A DNA stretch of 64,000 nt, from contig NZ_CANLTU010000002.1 in the NCBI RefSeq assembly GCF_947494125.1, positions 372,001 to 436,000 on the forward strand, given 5' to 3'. The translations under genes and the position numbers were made by a program. The stretch comes from an uncultured Tenacibaculum sp. Its GTDB lineage: Bacteria > Bacteroidota > Bacteroidia > Flavobacteriales > Flavobacteriaceae. This document shows positions 32,565 to 41,653 of this stretch, piece after piece. The notes below the pieces were generated by a model. The model had not been told where the DNA came from. It saw only the letters and a list, made by a program, of their open reading frames with translations, and searched no databases. How positions within the stretch are numbered: position 1 is the first letter of the stretch; every line of letters begins with the position of its first letter.

Positions 32565-34889
32565 TTGAGCACTTATTTAGAACAACTTAACGAACCACAA
32601 AGAGCCGCCGTTTTGCAAAAAGATGGCCCAATGATAATTATTGCAGGAGCAGGATCAGGAAAAACGAGAGTTTTAACCTATCGTATAGCGCATATGATGC
32701 AACAAGGAGTAGATTCTTTTAATATTTTATCGTTAACCTTTACAAATAAAGCAGCGCGTGAAATGAAAGAACGTATTGCTGGAGTTGTAGGGCAAAGTGA
32801 ATCCAAAAATTTATGGATGGGAACTTTTCACTCCGTTTTTGCACGAATATTACGTTCAGAAGCAGATCGTTTAGGATATCCATCTAATTTTACAATATAC
32901 GATTCTCAAGATTCAGTTCGGTTAATAACTACGATTATCAAAGAAATGAGCTTAGATAAAGATCGTTATAAGCCAAAACAAATTTTAAGTAGAATATCAT
33001 CATTTAAAAATAGTCTAATAACAGTTAGAGCCTATTTTAATAACTCAGATTTACAACAAGCAGATTTGGAAGCGAGTAGACCAAGAGTAGGAGATATATA
33101 TAAGGCTTATGTAGAGAGGTGCTTTAAATCTGGTGCAATGGATTTTGATGATTTATTGTTAAGAACCAATGAGTTATTAACACGTTTTCCAGAAGTATTA
33201 GCAAAATATCAAGATCGTTTCCGATACATAATGGTTGATGAGTACCAAGATACAAATCATTCACAATATTTAATTGTAAGGGCACTGGCAGATCGCTTTC
33301 AGAACATTTGTGTGGTAGGAGATGATTCACAAAGTATTTATAGTTTCCGTGGAGCAAACATCAATAATATTCTAAATTTTCAAAAGGATTATCCAGATGT
33401 AAAAACATTTAAGCTAGAGCAAAACTACCGATCAACAAGTAATATTGTAGAGGCTGCAAACAGTGTTATAGATAAAAATAAAACAAAGTTAGATAAGGAA
33501 GTTTGGACAGCAAATGATGCAGGAGAAAGCATTAAAATAATGCGAACAATCTCTGATGGAGAAGAAGGTCGTTTCGTAGCACAATCTATATGGGAAAATC
33601 AGATAAATAATCAATTAACAAGTGATTCTTTTGCAATACTATATCGTACCAATGCACAGTCAAGAGCAATGGAGGATGCTTTACGAAAAAAAGATATAAA
33701 GTATAGAATCTATGGAGGAATATCGTTTTATCAACGAAAAGAAATAAAAGATTTATTATCATATTTACGTATGTTAATAAATCCGAATGATGAAGAAGCT
33801 TTAAAGAGAATTATTAATTATCCAGCTCGAGGAATTGGGGCAACAACAATTGATAAATTAGCAATAGCAGCAAATCATTATCAAAAATCAATTTTTGAAA
33901 TTTTACTGAATTTAGACAAAGTAGATATAAAAATAAATTCAGGAACAAAGACGAAATTAGAGAACTTTGTTAGAATGATGCAACGATTTCAAATAGAAGC
34001 ACAAAAAATGAATGCTTTTGAAATCGCAGATTTGGTTGTAAAACAAACACAATTAGTAAAAGATTTACAAAAAGATGGTACTCCAGAAGGAGTGAATAAA
34101 GTTGAGAATGTTCAAGAATTATTAAATGGAGTTAAAGACTTTATTACTGATAAAATAGAAACAGGAGAAGATGCTTCACTAACTTCATTTTTAGAAGATG
34201 TAGCACTAGCAACTGATTTTGATAGTGAGAAAGACGATACTCCTTGCGTATCATTAATGACTATTCACTTGTCAAAAGGGTTAGAATATCCTTATGTATA
34301 CATAGTTGGTTTAGAAGAAAGTCTTTTTCCATCTGCAATGAGTATGAATACTCGAAATGAATTAGAAGAAGAACGACGTTTATTTTATGTAGCACTAACA
34401 AGAGCAGAGAAAGTAGCGTATTTAACGTATGCGCAAACACGTTATCGTTGGGGGAAATTAACAGATGGAGAACCAAGTCGTTTTTTAGAAGAAATTGATG
34501 ATAAATATGTAGAATATTTAGCGCCAAAAGTACCAGAACGATCAGCAAATAGATTTATTGATGCAAGTTTATTTGAAGAAGGGCCTACAAAAATTCGTTT
34601 TCAAAAACCAATTCAGAAAAAGCGTAAAGAGTTTTTAGCGAAGAAGGAAAAACCAAGTGATATACCTCCAAAAAGCAGAATGAAAAAAGTCTCGGAAGTA
34701 AATTCAAAGATGAATTTATTTGACGGAGAAATTGTTGTAGGTAATTTTGTAGAGCACAATCGCTTTGGAACAGGAGAAGTAATAGCATTAGAAGGTAAAG
34801 GACCAAATAAAAAAGCAGAAATTAAGTTTGGTACTGTAGGGAAGAAGAAATTATTATTACAATTCGCAAAATTAAAAGTAATCGGGTAG
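32565..34889 (+). CDS. uvrD: UvrD/PcrA-type superfamily 1 DNA helicase
   Basis: A 774-residue 3'-5' helicase for DNA repair and replication restart. Motifs in order: Q motif LNEPQRAAV, Walker A AGAGSGKT (27-34), LTFTNKAAREM, Walker B MVDEYQDTN near 224, VGDDSQSIYSFRGA, QNYRST, LMTIHLSKGLEYPYVY and FYVALTRAE. The C-terminus has a basic, Lys-rich linker and a small VxHxxFGxGxV-type domain, as in PcrA, where it contacts RNA polymerase. The start is TTG 32565; no ATG precedes the conserved YLEQLN. Confidence 0.95.
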   Translation: MSTYLEQLNEPQRAAVLQKDGPMIIIAGAGSGKTRVLTYRIAHMMQQGVDSFNILSLTFTNKAAREMKERIAGVVGQSESKNLWMGTFHSVFARILRSEADRLGYPSNFTIYDSQDSVRLITTIIKEMSLDKDRYKPKQILSRISSFKNSLITVRAYFNNSDLQQADLEASRPRVGDIYKAYVERCFKSGAMDFDDLLLRTNELLTRFPEVLAKYQDRFRYIMVDEYQDTNHSQYLIVRALADRFQNICVVGDDSQSIYSFRGANINNILNFQKDYPDVKTFKLEQNYRSTSNIVEAANSVIDKNKTKLDKEVWTANDAGESIKIMRTISDGEEGRFVAQSIWENQINNQLTSDSFAILYRTNAQSRAMEDALRKKDIKYRIYGGISFYQRKEIKDLLSYLRMLINPNDEEALKRIINYPARGIGATTIDKLAIAANHYQKSIFEILLNLDKVDIKINSGTKTKLENFVRMMQRFQIEAQKMNAFEIADLVVKQTQLVKDLQKDGTPEGVNKVENVQELLNGVKDFITDKIETGEDASLTSFLEDVALATDFDSEKDDTPCVSLMTIHLSKGLEYPYVYIVGLEESLFPSAMSMNTRNELEEERRLFYVALTRAEKVAYLTYAQTRYRWGKLTDGEPSRFLEEIDDKYVEYLAPKVPERSANRFIDASLFEEGPTKIRFQKPIQKKRKEFLAKKEKPSDIPPKSRMKKVSEVNSKMNLFDGEIVVGNFVEHNRFGTGEVIALEGKGPNKKAEIKFGTVGKKKLLLQFAKLKVIG

Positions 34890-34934
34890 TTAATTCATAA
34901 TAATTACCTATTTTGCATATATAAATAAAGAGAA

Positions 34935-35594
34935 ATGACGTTTGATTTAGAATATAATTCGGAAAGAAATAATTTAATAATCCCCGAATACGGGAGACAT
35001 ATACAGAAATTAGTAAACCATTGTATCGCTTTAGAATCTAAAGAAGAAAGAAATACAATGGCAAAAGCGATTATAGATGTAATGGGGAATTTACAACCTC
35101 ATTTACGAGATGTGCCAGATTTTAAACATAAGTTATGGGATCAGTTACATATAATAGCTGATTTTAAATTAGATGTAGATTCACCTTATGAAACACCTTC
35201 AAAAGAAGAGTTAACAGAAAAACCAACAAAATTAGCTTACCCAAAATCAGCTTCAAAATATCGTTACTATGGTAACAATATCCAAACAATGATAGATATA
35301 GCATTAACTTGGGAAGAAGGAGATAAGCGAGAAGCTTTAGTGTTTACAATAGCAAATCATATGAAAAAATGCTATTTAAACTGGAATAAAGATACTGTTG
35401 ATGATGCTGTTATTTTTAAGCATTTATATGATTTATCTGATAGAAAGATAGATTTAAGAGAGTCTGAAGAAGTTTTGTCTGAAAGTAAGAACTTATTGAG
35501 AAAGCGAAGTAACCAAGGGCAACACAAGGGACAGCACAAGGGACAACATAAAGGAAAAACGAACTACAGTAACAATAAATATAGAAAAAAGTAA
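34935..35594 (+). CDS. DUF4290 family protein
   Basis: A 219-residue soluble protein with EYGRHIQKLVNHCIALESKEERN, MGNLQPHLRDVPDFKHKLWDQL and YYGNNIQTMIDIALTWEEGDKR, all typical of DUF4290, found in Bacteroidota immediately before murA. The function is unknown. The last 30 residues form a basic, disordered tail with three GQHK repeats (12-bp units at 35517-35552), which could bind RNA or anionic partners. The murA ATG follows the stop directly. Confidence 0.88.
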   Translation: MTFDLEYNSERNNLIIPEYGRHIQKLVNHCIALESKEERNTMAKAIIDVMGNLQPHLRDVPDFKHKLWDQLHIIADFKLDVDSPYETPSKEELTEKPTKLAYPKSASKYRYYGNNIQTMIDIALTWEEGDKREALVFTIANHMKKCYLNWNKDTVDDAVIFKHLYDLSDRKIDLRESEEVLSESKNLLRKRSNQGQHKGQHKGQHKGKTNYSNNKYRKK

Positions 35595-36908
35595 ATGGCA
35601 TCATTTAAAATTGAAGGAGGTCACAAATTAAACGGAGTAATTACACCTCAAGGAGCAAAAAATGAAGCATTACAAATAATATGCGCGGTCTTATTAACTC
35701 CTGAAAAAGTAGTAATCAATAATATTCCTGATATTATTGATGTAAATAAACTAATTTTTATTTTAGGAGAATTAGGTGTTAAAGTAGATAAATTAGGAGC
35801 AAATTCTTATAGCTTTCAAGCAGATGAAATTAATTTAAACTATTTAGAGTCAGCTGAATTTAAAAGAGATGGAAGTTCTTTAAGAGGATCAATAATGATT
35901 GTAGGTCCGTTATTAGCTCGTTTTGGAAAAGGATATATTCCACGTCCAGGAGGAGATAAAATTGGACGTAGACGATTAGACACGCATTTTGAAGGATTTA
36001 TTAATCTTGGAGCAAAGTTCCGTTATAATAAAGAAGAATATTTCTACGGAGTTGAAACTGAAACTGGTTTAGTAGGAGCAGATATGTTACTAGATGAAGC
36101 CTCAGTAACAGGAACAGCAAATATTGTTATGGCAGCAGTATTAGCAAAAGGAACAACAAGAATATATAACGCAGCATGTGAACCTTACATTCAACAATTA
36201 TCTAAAATGTTGAATTCAATGGGAGCAAAAATAACAGGAGTAGGATCTAACTTATTAACTATTGAAGGAGTAACATCTTTAGGAGGTTGCGAGCATAGAG
36301 TATTACCTGATATGATTGAAATAGGTAGTTGGATTGGTGTAGCTGCTATGACGCGTTCTGAATTAACAATAAAAGATGTTAGTTGGAAAGATTTAGGGCA
36401 AATACCTAATGTATTTAGAAAATTAGGAATCAATTTAGAAAAGCGAGGAGATGATATTTTTATCCCAGAGCAAGAAAGTTATGAGATTCAGAATTATATT
36501 GATGGATCAGTATTAACTGTTTCTGATGCACCTTGGCCTGGATTTACTCCAGATTTATTAAGTATTGTTTTAGTAATAGCTACACAAGCAAAAGGAACTG
36601 TTTTAATACATCAAAAAATGTTTGAAAGCCGTTTGTTTTTTGTCGATAAATTGATTGATATGGGAGCTAAAGTTATTTTGTGTGATCCACATAGAGCTAC
36701 GGTAATTGGGCATGATTTTCAATCTCAATTAAAAGCTACCAAGATGACATCACCAGATATTAGAGCAGGTATTTCGTTATTAATAGCAGCTTTATCAGCA
36801 AAAGGAACTAGTATTATTAATAATATTGAGCAAATAGATAGAGGGTACGAAAATATAGAAGCTCGTTTAAAATCTATTGGAGCAAAAATTGAAAGAATAG
36901 AGGATTAA
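35595..36908 (+). CDS. murA: UDP-N-acetylglucosamine 1-carboxyvinyltransferase
   Basis: First committed step of peptidoglycan synthesis: transfers enolpyruvate from PEP to UDP-GlcNAc in the cytoplasm. The 437 residues contain Lys22-Asn23 (GAKNEAL) and the catalytic loop RPGGDKIGRR. The general acid is Asp121, where E. coli has Cys115; Asp at this site is known to remain active and to prevent fosfomycin alkylation. The later blocks ASVTGTANIVMAA and PGFTPDLLS also fit MurA. It is co-transcribed with DUF4290 and ended by a hairpin. Confidence 0.95.
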   Translation: MASFKIEGGHKLNGVITPQGAKNEALQIICAVLLTPEKVVINNIPDIIDVNKLIFILGELGVKVDKLGANSYSFQADEINLNYLESAEFKRDGSSLRGSIMIVGPLLARFGKGYIPRPGGDKIGRRRLDTHFEGFINLGAKFRYNKEEYFYGVETETGLVGADMLLDEASVTGTANIVMAAVLAKGTTRIYNAACEPYIQQLSKMLNSMGAKITGVGSNLLTIEGVTSLGGCEHRVLPDMIEIGSWIGVAAMTRSELTIKDVSWKDLGQIPNVFRKLGINLEKRGDDIFIPEQESYEIQNYIDGSVLTVSDAPWPGFTPDLLSIVLVIATQAKGTVLIHQKMFESRLFFVDKLIDMGAKVILCDPHRATVIGHDFQSQLKATKMTSPDIRAGISLLIAALSAKGTSIINNIEQIDRGYENIEARLKSIGAKIERIED

Positions 36909-36931
36909 CCTTTATAGATATATTATAAAAG

Positions 36932-36957
36932 AACCATCAAATTTTGATGGTTTTTTC
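36932..36957 (+). terminator. Terminator after murA
   Basis: A 9-bp stem (AACCATCAA with TTGATGGTT) has a 3-base loop and six T. Confidence 0.85.
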
Positions 36958-36997
36958 TTTTTAACGCCTCATTAACAAGCCTACCAATAGATTTTCC

Positions 36998-37005
36998 TAT
37001 TTTTG
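36998..37005 (+). promoter_or_regulatory. -7 promoter element of the M1 aminopeptidase
   Basis: TATTTTTG matches TAnnTTTG, 20 nt before the ATG at 37026. No clear -33 TTTG is visible. Confidence 0.45.
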
Positions 37006-37025
37006 AAAATCAAAGAAAAGAATTT

Positions 37026-39473
37026 ATGAAGTTTCAGAAAACCCTCACATTAATTATAACTCTTTTTAGTATTGCATTATTTTCTCAATCTAATGATCTT
37101 TACAGAGGAGAAAAAGATAAAGTACACGATTTAATTCATACTAAATTAAAAGTAGATTTTAATTTTAAAGATAAAGAGTTAAACGGAGAAGAATGGGTAA
37201 CATTACAACCACATTTTTATGAAACAAGTAAAGTAACTTTAGATGCAAAAGCAATGGCTATTCATAAGATAACAATGAATAATAAGCCATTAGATTATAA
37301 TTATGACGATTTTCAATTAATTATTGATTTACCTCGTGTTTATAAACGAAATGAAAAGTTTACAATTTATATAAAATATACAGCACGTCCCGAAAAAGTA
37401 AAGCAGAAAGGTAGTGCAGCAATAACTTCAGCAAAAGGATTGTATTTTATTAATCCTACAGGTTTAGATAAAAACAAACCAACTCAAATTTGGACTCAAG
37501 GTGAAACGGAAGCGAGTAGTTGTTGGTTTCCTACAATAGATTCACCAAATCAGAAAACATCACAAGAAATTTTTATTACTGTGCCTAATAAGTTTGTAAC
37601 ACTTTCTAACGGGAAATTAGAAAAACAAACAAATAATGCTAATGGTACAAGAACAGATTATTGGAATTTTACTCAAAAGCATGCTCCATATTTATTCTTT
37701 ATGGGAATAGGTGAGTATGAAATAGTAAAAGACACCTATAAGAATATTCCCGTAGATTATTATGTTGAAAAAGAATATGCGCCGTATGCAAAAGAGATTT
37801 TTGGTAATACTCCAGAAATGCTAGCATTTTTCTCAAAAATAACGGGAATAGAGTACCCATGGAATAAATATGCTCAGATAGTTGGACGTGATTATGTAAG
37901 TGGAGCTATGGAAAATACAACAGCAGTAATTCATGGAGAGAATGCATATCAAATGCCAGGGCAATTGATAGATAATAATGTGCAAGAAAATACCATAGCA
38001 CATGAGGCTTTTCATCATTGGTTTGGAGATTTAGTAACAGCAGAAAGTTGGAGTAATTTAACGGTTAACGAAAGTTTTGCGAATTATAGCGAGTATTTAT
38101 GGAGAGAACATAAATATGGAAAAAACGATGCTGATGCTCATTTGTTTGAAGATTCTCAAGGTTATAAAAATGGTCAAAATTTTGATAAACATTTAGTGCG
38201 TTTTAACTATCATGATAAAGAAGATATGTTCGATGGGGTTAGTTATAACAAAGGAGGAGCTATTTTACATATGTTACGTAAATATTTAGGAGATGAAGCA
38301 TTTTACGCAGGATTAAATAAGTATTTAACAGCTAATAAATATGGAACTGGTGAAGCACATCAATTACGTTTAGCATTTGAAGAAGTAACAGGAAAAGATT
38401 TAAACTGGTTTTTTAATCAATGGTATTTTAATAGTGGACACCCAAAATTAGAAATATCTTATGATTTTAATAAGTTAAGAAAAACAGTTACGGTTAATAT
38501 TATTCAAAACCAAGCAAACGAGTTTGCATTTCCTTTTGCTATAGATATTTTTGAAGCAAGTAAACGTACACGTCATAATGTTTTTGTAAAAGGTAAAGAC
38601 GCTTCTTTTACATTGCCTTATACAGAGCAACCAGATTTAATTCAAGTAAATGCAGATGGAGTATTGTTATGTGATATAAATGAAAACAAAGTTTTAAGTG
38701 ATTATATACATCAACTTAAATATGCAGAAAATTATATTCATAAAAGAGAGGCTTTATTAGAAGTAGCAAAAAAACAAGACGATAAAAAGGCATTTAATGC
38801 TATTGCAAATGCAATGAGTGATGATTTTTATAAAATAAGAATCTTAGCATTAGAGAATATAAACTTAATTAATAAGTACTCTAAAAAAAGAGTTATTGAA
38901 AAAATTAAGCAAATAGCTATGAACGACCCTAAAACTTTAGTGCAAGCAACTGCAATAGAAACCTTAGGGAAGTTAACAGATCCAGAATTAAAAACGGTTT
39001 TTGAAAAAGGCTTAAAAAGCGAATCATATTCTGTTTTAGGAAAATCTTTAGTAGGAATGTACTATGTAGATAAAGCGTTGGCCATTCAAAAATCTAAAAC
39101 GCTACCATTAGAAGTTAAAAAAATAATAGCAACTCCATTAACTAGAATTTATTTGGAAGAAAATGATGATGAGGAACTAACTTTTATAGCAGGTAATGTG
39201 ATGTCTGGTATGTTTTTAAGTCAGAATAAGAAAATACAAAGTTTGTATAAAAAAGCATTTGATAAAATAGCAAAAAGTAATAAAACTGAAGCTATTCAAA
39301 ACTTGTCAGATGATATTGTAGCTAAAGGAATTCAATACAAACAATATAATTTTGATAAAGTAGGAGTTAATTTATTACGTCAAGTAGTACAAAAACAGAA
39401 GAAAGAGAATCTTACAAACAGAGCAAAAAACATAGAAATAGTAAAAACAGCAATGGCAAAGTTACTAGAGTAA
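37026..39473 (+). CDS. M1 family aminopeptidase
   Basis: An 815-residue zinc aminopeptidase with a signal peptide (about 1-21), so exported to the periplasm or surface. The exopeptidase motif GAMENTTAV precedes the zinc site His326-Glu327-x2-His330 and Glu349 in NESFANY. An N-terminal beta-saddle and a C-terminal helical domain with HEAT-like repeats (about 570-815) complete the M1 fold. It likely removes N-terminal residues from nutrient peptides, complementing the M16 protease. Single-gene transcript. Confidence 0.94.
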   Translation: MKFQKTLTLIITLFSIALFSQSNDLYRGEKDKVHDLIHTKLKVDFNFKDKELNGEEWVTLQPHFYETSKVTLDAKAMAIHKITMNNKPLDYNYDDFQLIIDLPRVYKRNEKFTIYIKYTARPEKVKQKGSAAITSAKGLYFINPTGLDKNKPTQIWTQGETEASSCWFPTIDSPNQKTSQEIFITVPNKFVTLSNGKLEKQTNNANGTRTDYWNFTQKHAPYLFFMGIGEYEIVKDTYKNIPVDYYVEKEYAPYAKEIFGNTPEMLAFFSKITGIEYPWNKYAQIVGRDYVSGAMENTTAVIHGENAYQMPGQLIDNNVQENTIAHEAFHHWFGDLVTAESWSNLTVNESFANYSEYLWREHKYGKNDADAHLFEDSQGYKNGQNFDKHLVRFNYHDKEDMFDGVSYNKGGAILHMLRKYLGDEAFYAGLNKYLTANKYGTGEAHQLRLAFEEVTGKDLNWFFNQWYFNSGHPKLEISYDFNKLRKTVTVNIIQNQANEFAFPFAIDIFEASKRTRHNVFVKGKDASFTLPYTEQPDLIQVNADGVLLCDINENKVLSDYIHQLKYAENYIHKREALLEVAKKQDDKKAFNAIANAMSDDFYKIRILALENINLINKYSKKRVIEKIKQIAMNDPKTLVQATAIETLGKLTDPELKTVFEKGLKSESYSVLGKSLVGMYYVDKALAIQKSKTLPLEVKKIIATPLTRIYLEENDDEELTFIAGNVMSGMFLSQNKKIQSLYKKAFDKIAKSNKTEAIQNLSDDIVAKGIQYKQYNFDKVGVNLLRQVVQKQKKENLTNRAKNIEIVKTAMAKLLE

Positions 39474-39511
39474 AAAGTTAGAAAATAGAATTTAAATAGA
39501 AAAAGAATCCT

Positions 39512-39532
39512 TAGTTTTGGCACAATAGTTGT
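39512..39532 (+). promoter_or_regulatory. Promoter region of the lipoprotein gene: -7 octamer overlapping a sigma54-like site
   Basis: TAGTTTTG (39512-39519) is an exact TAnnTTTG. Overlapping it, TTGGCACAATAGTTGT (39517-39532) has the GG and G of a -24/-12 sigma54 site 12 bases apart, with GT in place of the usual GC. Both would start transcription upstream of ATG 39557. Confidence 0.4.
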
Positions 39533-39556
39533 CTTTCCTATCGAAACCTAAATTTT

Positions 39557-40753
39557 ATGAATAAAACTACTTTACTACTAGTATTTACAACTCTAATAAT
39601 GCTTTCTTGTAGTAGTGTTAAAACTACAGAAAAAGCTATTAATTCGGGTAATTATGAAAAAGCCATTTCATTATCAATAAAAAATTTAGCAAAAAATAAG
39701 TATAAGAAAAAGAATCAGCCTTATGTTATTATGCTAAAAAATGCTTTTAAAAAAGCGGTAGATAGAGATGTATCTAAAATAGCTTTTTTAAAAAAAGAAA
39801 GTAATCCAGAAAATTTTGAAGTAATCTTTAACCTTTATAAGCGGTTAAATAACAGACAAGAGAGAATAAGACCTCTATTACCATTAAAAGATGTTTTGTC
39901 TGGGGATGATGTAAGGTTTCAACTGGTAAATTATGATGACCAAATTATAACTGCAAAAGAAAACTATTCTAATTTTTTATATAAAAAAGGTACAGATTTA
40001 TTAGAAACAGGGAGCTATAATAAGATGAATTTTAGAAGAGCCTTTGATGAACTTCAATATCTAAATAAAATTAATCCTAATTATAAAAATACAAGAAACT
40101 TAATTGAGGAAGCTCATGCACGAGGAACTGATTATATTTTTTTAACTGTAAATAATGAGACAAGACAAATTATACCAAGAAGATTAGAAGATGATTTATT
40201 GGCGATAGATACCTATGGTTTAAATAATTTGTGGACAGTTTATCATTCAAAAAGAAATGAAGAAATAAATTACGATTTTGATTTAGAATTGAACTTAAGA
40301 CAAATTGATGTTTCCCCAGAGCAAATTCGTGAAAAAGAAATTATTAAAGAAAAACGAATCAAAAATGGTTTTAAATATTTAAAAAATGACCAAGGAGGAT
40401 TTGTTAAAGATAGCTTAGGAAATAAAATTAAGATAGATAAGTTTAAAAAAATTAGATGTCACTTATATAGGTTTACCCAATTTAAAACAAGCAAAGTTAT
40501 AGGAGTAGTTAAGTATATAGATAATAAAACAAATCAATTAGTAGAAAGATTTCCAATTCAAAGTGAGTTTGTTTTTGAACACATCTATGCAGATTATGAT
40601 GGGGATAAAAGAGCTCTTGATGATTCATTTTTAAGCTTAATTAAAGTAAGGTCTGTGCGTTTTCCTTCAAATGAACAAATGGTTTATGATACAGGAAGAG
40701 ATTTAAAACAAAAATTGAAAGCCATAGTAACAAGAAACAAGTTTAGAAATTAA
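39557..40753 (+). CDS. Hypothetical lipoprotein with TPR-like N-terminus
   Basis: A 398-residue lipoprotein (lipobox LIMLSC, Cys18). Residues about 24-180 are helical and TPR-like: AINSGNYEKAISLSIKNLAKNK and a second repeat GSYNKMNFRRAFDELQYLNKINPNYKNT. The rest is mixed, with a charged domain of strands and helices. I do not recognise a named family; similar lipoproteins are widespread in flavobacteria without a known role. Monocistronic, with an unusual promoter region and a strong terminator. Confidence 0.75.
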   Translation: MNKTTLLLVFTTLIMLSCSSVKTTEKAINSGNYEKAISLSIKNLAKNKYKKKNQPYVIMLKNAFKKAVDRDVSKIAFLKKESNPENFEVIFNLYKRLNNRQERIRPLLPLKDVLSGDDVRFQLVNYDDQIITAKENYSNFLYKKGTDLLETGSYNKMNFRRAFDELQYLNKINPNYKNTRNLIEEAHARGTDYIFLTVNNETRQIIPRRLEDDLLAIDTYGLNNLWTVYHSKRNEEINYDFDLELNLRQIDVSPEQIREKEIIKEKRIKNGFKYLKNDQGGFVKDSLGNKIKIDKFKKIRCHLYRFTQFKTSKVIGVVKYIDNKTNQLVERFPIQSEFVFEHIYADYDGDKRALDDSFLSLIKVRSVRFPSNEQMVYDTGRDLKQKLKAIVTRNKFRN

Positions 40754-40773
40754 AAACTAAAATAAATAGTATT

Positions 40774-40805
40774 AAAACTCTCGCTTTATAAGCGGGAGTT
40801 TTTTA
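40774..40805 (+). terminator. Terminator after the lipoprotein gene
   Basis: A 13-bp stem with one G-T pair (40774-40786 with 40790-40802) is followed by T residues. The -7 element of the next small gene begins two bases later. Confidence 0.85.
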
Positions 40806-40806
40806 T

Positions 40807-40814
40807 TATATTTG
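40807..40814 (+). promoter_or_regulatory. -7 promoter element of the small ORF/AlkB pair
   Basis: TATATTTG, an exact TAnnTTTG, ends three bases before ATG 40818, implying a leaderless transcript. Confidence 0.45.
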
Positions 40815-40817
40815 AGT

Positions 40818-41027
40818 ATGGAAAAGAATTTAGGTATTATTAATTTTGAATACAAAGAAGTAAATAATAAAACTATTTACTTCAAACTTGTAAGTGCATT
40901 ATTATCATTAGTTTTTTTAGCAAAACCTTTATCAGAATTAATTGATGTTTTTAGACGGGAGTTTTTCATAGGTTGGTGTTGTTTACTTCCTTGTCCATCT
41001 CCTTTTTCTGGATATTATTTTATTTAA
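40818..41027 (+). CDS. Small hypothetical protein upstream of AlkB
   Basis: A 69-residue frame with one hydrophobic helix (residues about 25-45) and a Cys/Pro-rich end (GWCCLLPCPSPF). I do not recognise it. Support for it being a gene: an exact -7 element three bases before the ATG, and a stop that abuts the TTG start of alkB, giving a two-gene transcript. Against it: no known family, and the end of the frame looks unstructured. It may act as a leader ORF for alkB or be a gene remnant. Confidence 0.45.
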   Translation: MEKNLGIINFEYKEVNNKTIYFKLVSALLSLVFLAKPLSELIDVFRREFFIGWCCLLPCPSPFSGYYFI

Positions 41028-41636
41028 TTGGATTTATTTTCACAATTTACCGAATCACCTATTAATCTGTTACCAAAAGACGGGACAGTAAATTATTATG
41101 GGATAGTATTATCTAAAGAACAAGCTGATAATTATTATAAAAGTCTTTTAAAATCTATAACGTGGAAAAATGATGAGGCTATAGTTTTTGGTAAATTAAT
41201 AATTACAAAAAGGAAAGTAGCTTGGTATGCAGAAAAACCATTTGAATATTCATATTCGAATAGAACAAAAACAGCACTGATTTTTACAAAAGAATTATTA
41301 GAATTAAAAAATCTAATAGAAAAGGAAACAAAAGAAACATATAATTCGTGCTTGTTAAATTTGTATCATGATGGTTCAGAAGGTATGGCATGGCATTCTG
41401 ATGGAGAAAAAGATTTAAAGAAAAATGGGGCAATAGCTTCGTTAACTTTAGGATCGGAACGTAAGTTTGGATTTAAACACAAAGAAACCAAAGAAACGGT
41501 ATATAAAGTTTTAGAGCACGGTTCTTTATTGGTAATGAAAGATGAAACACAAACACATTGGTTACATCGATTACCACCTACTAAGAAAGTTCATCGCCCA
41601 AGAATAAATTTAACCTTTAGAACAATTACTCAATAA
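41028..41636 (+). CDS. alkB: AlkB-type 2-oxoglutarate/Fe(II) dioxygenase
   Basis: A 202-residue demethylase that repairs alkylated bases by oxidation. The nucleotide-recognition part is followed by the double-stranded beta-helix with NLYHDGSEGMAWHSDGE (iron ligands His and Asp of HxD), then HWLHRLPPTKKVHRPRINLTFR with the third His and the 2-oxoglutarate-binding arginines. The N-terminus INLLPKDGTVNYYG is typical of flavobacterial AlkB. The start is TTG 41028, immediately after the small ORF stop. No ada gene is nearby. Confidence 0.92.
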   Translation: MDLFSQFTESPINLLPKDGTVNYYGIVLSKEQADNYYKSLLKSITWKNDEAIVFGKLIITKRKVAWYAEKPFEYSYSNRTKTALIFTKELLELKNLIEKETKETYNSCLLNLYHDGSEGMAWHSDGEKDLKKNGAIASLTLGSERKFGFKHKETKETVYKVLEHGSLLVMKDETQTHWLHRLPPTKKVHRPRINLTFRTITQ

Positions 41637-41653
41637 CTAATTTCTTCTAAATA

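Noticed and set aside
32384..32572. 63-residue N-terminal extension of the DUF7935-like protein
   Set aside because: It overlaps the helicase start, has a composition unlike the rest, and the family begins at the Met encoded at 32383.
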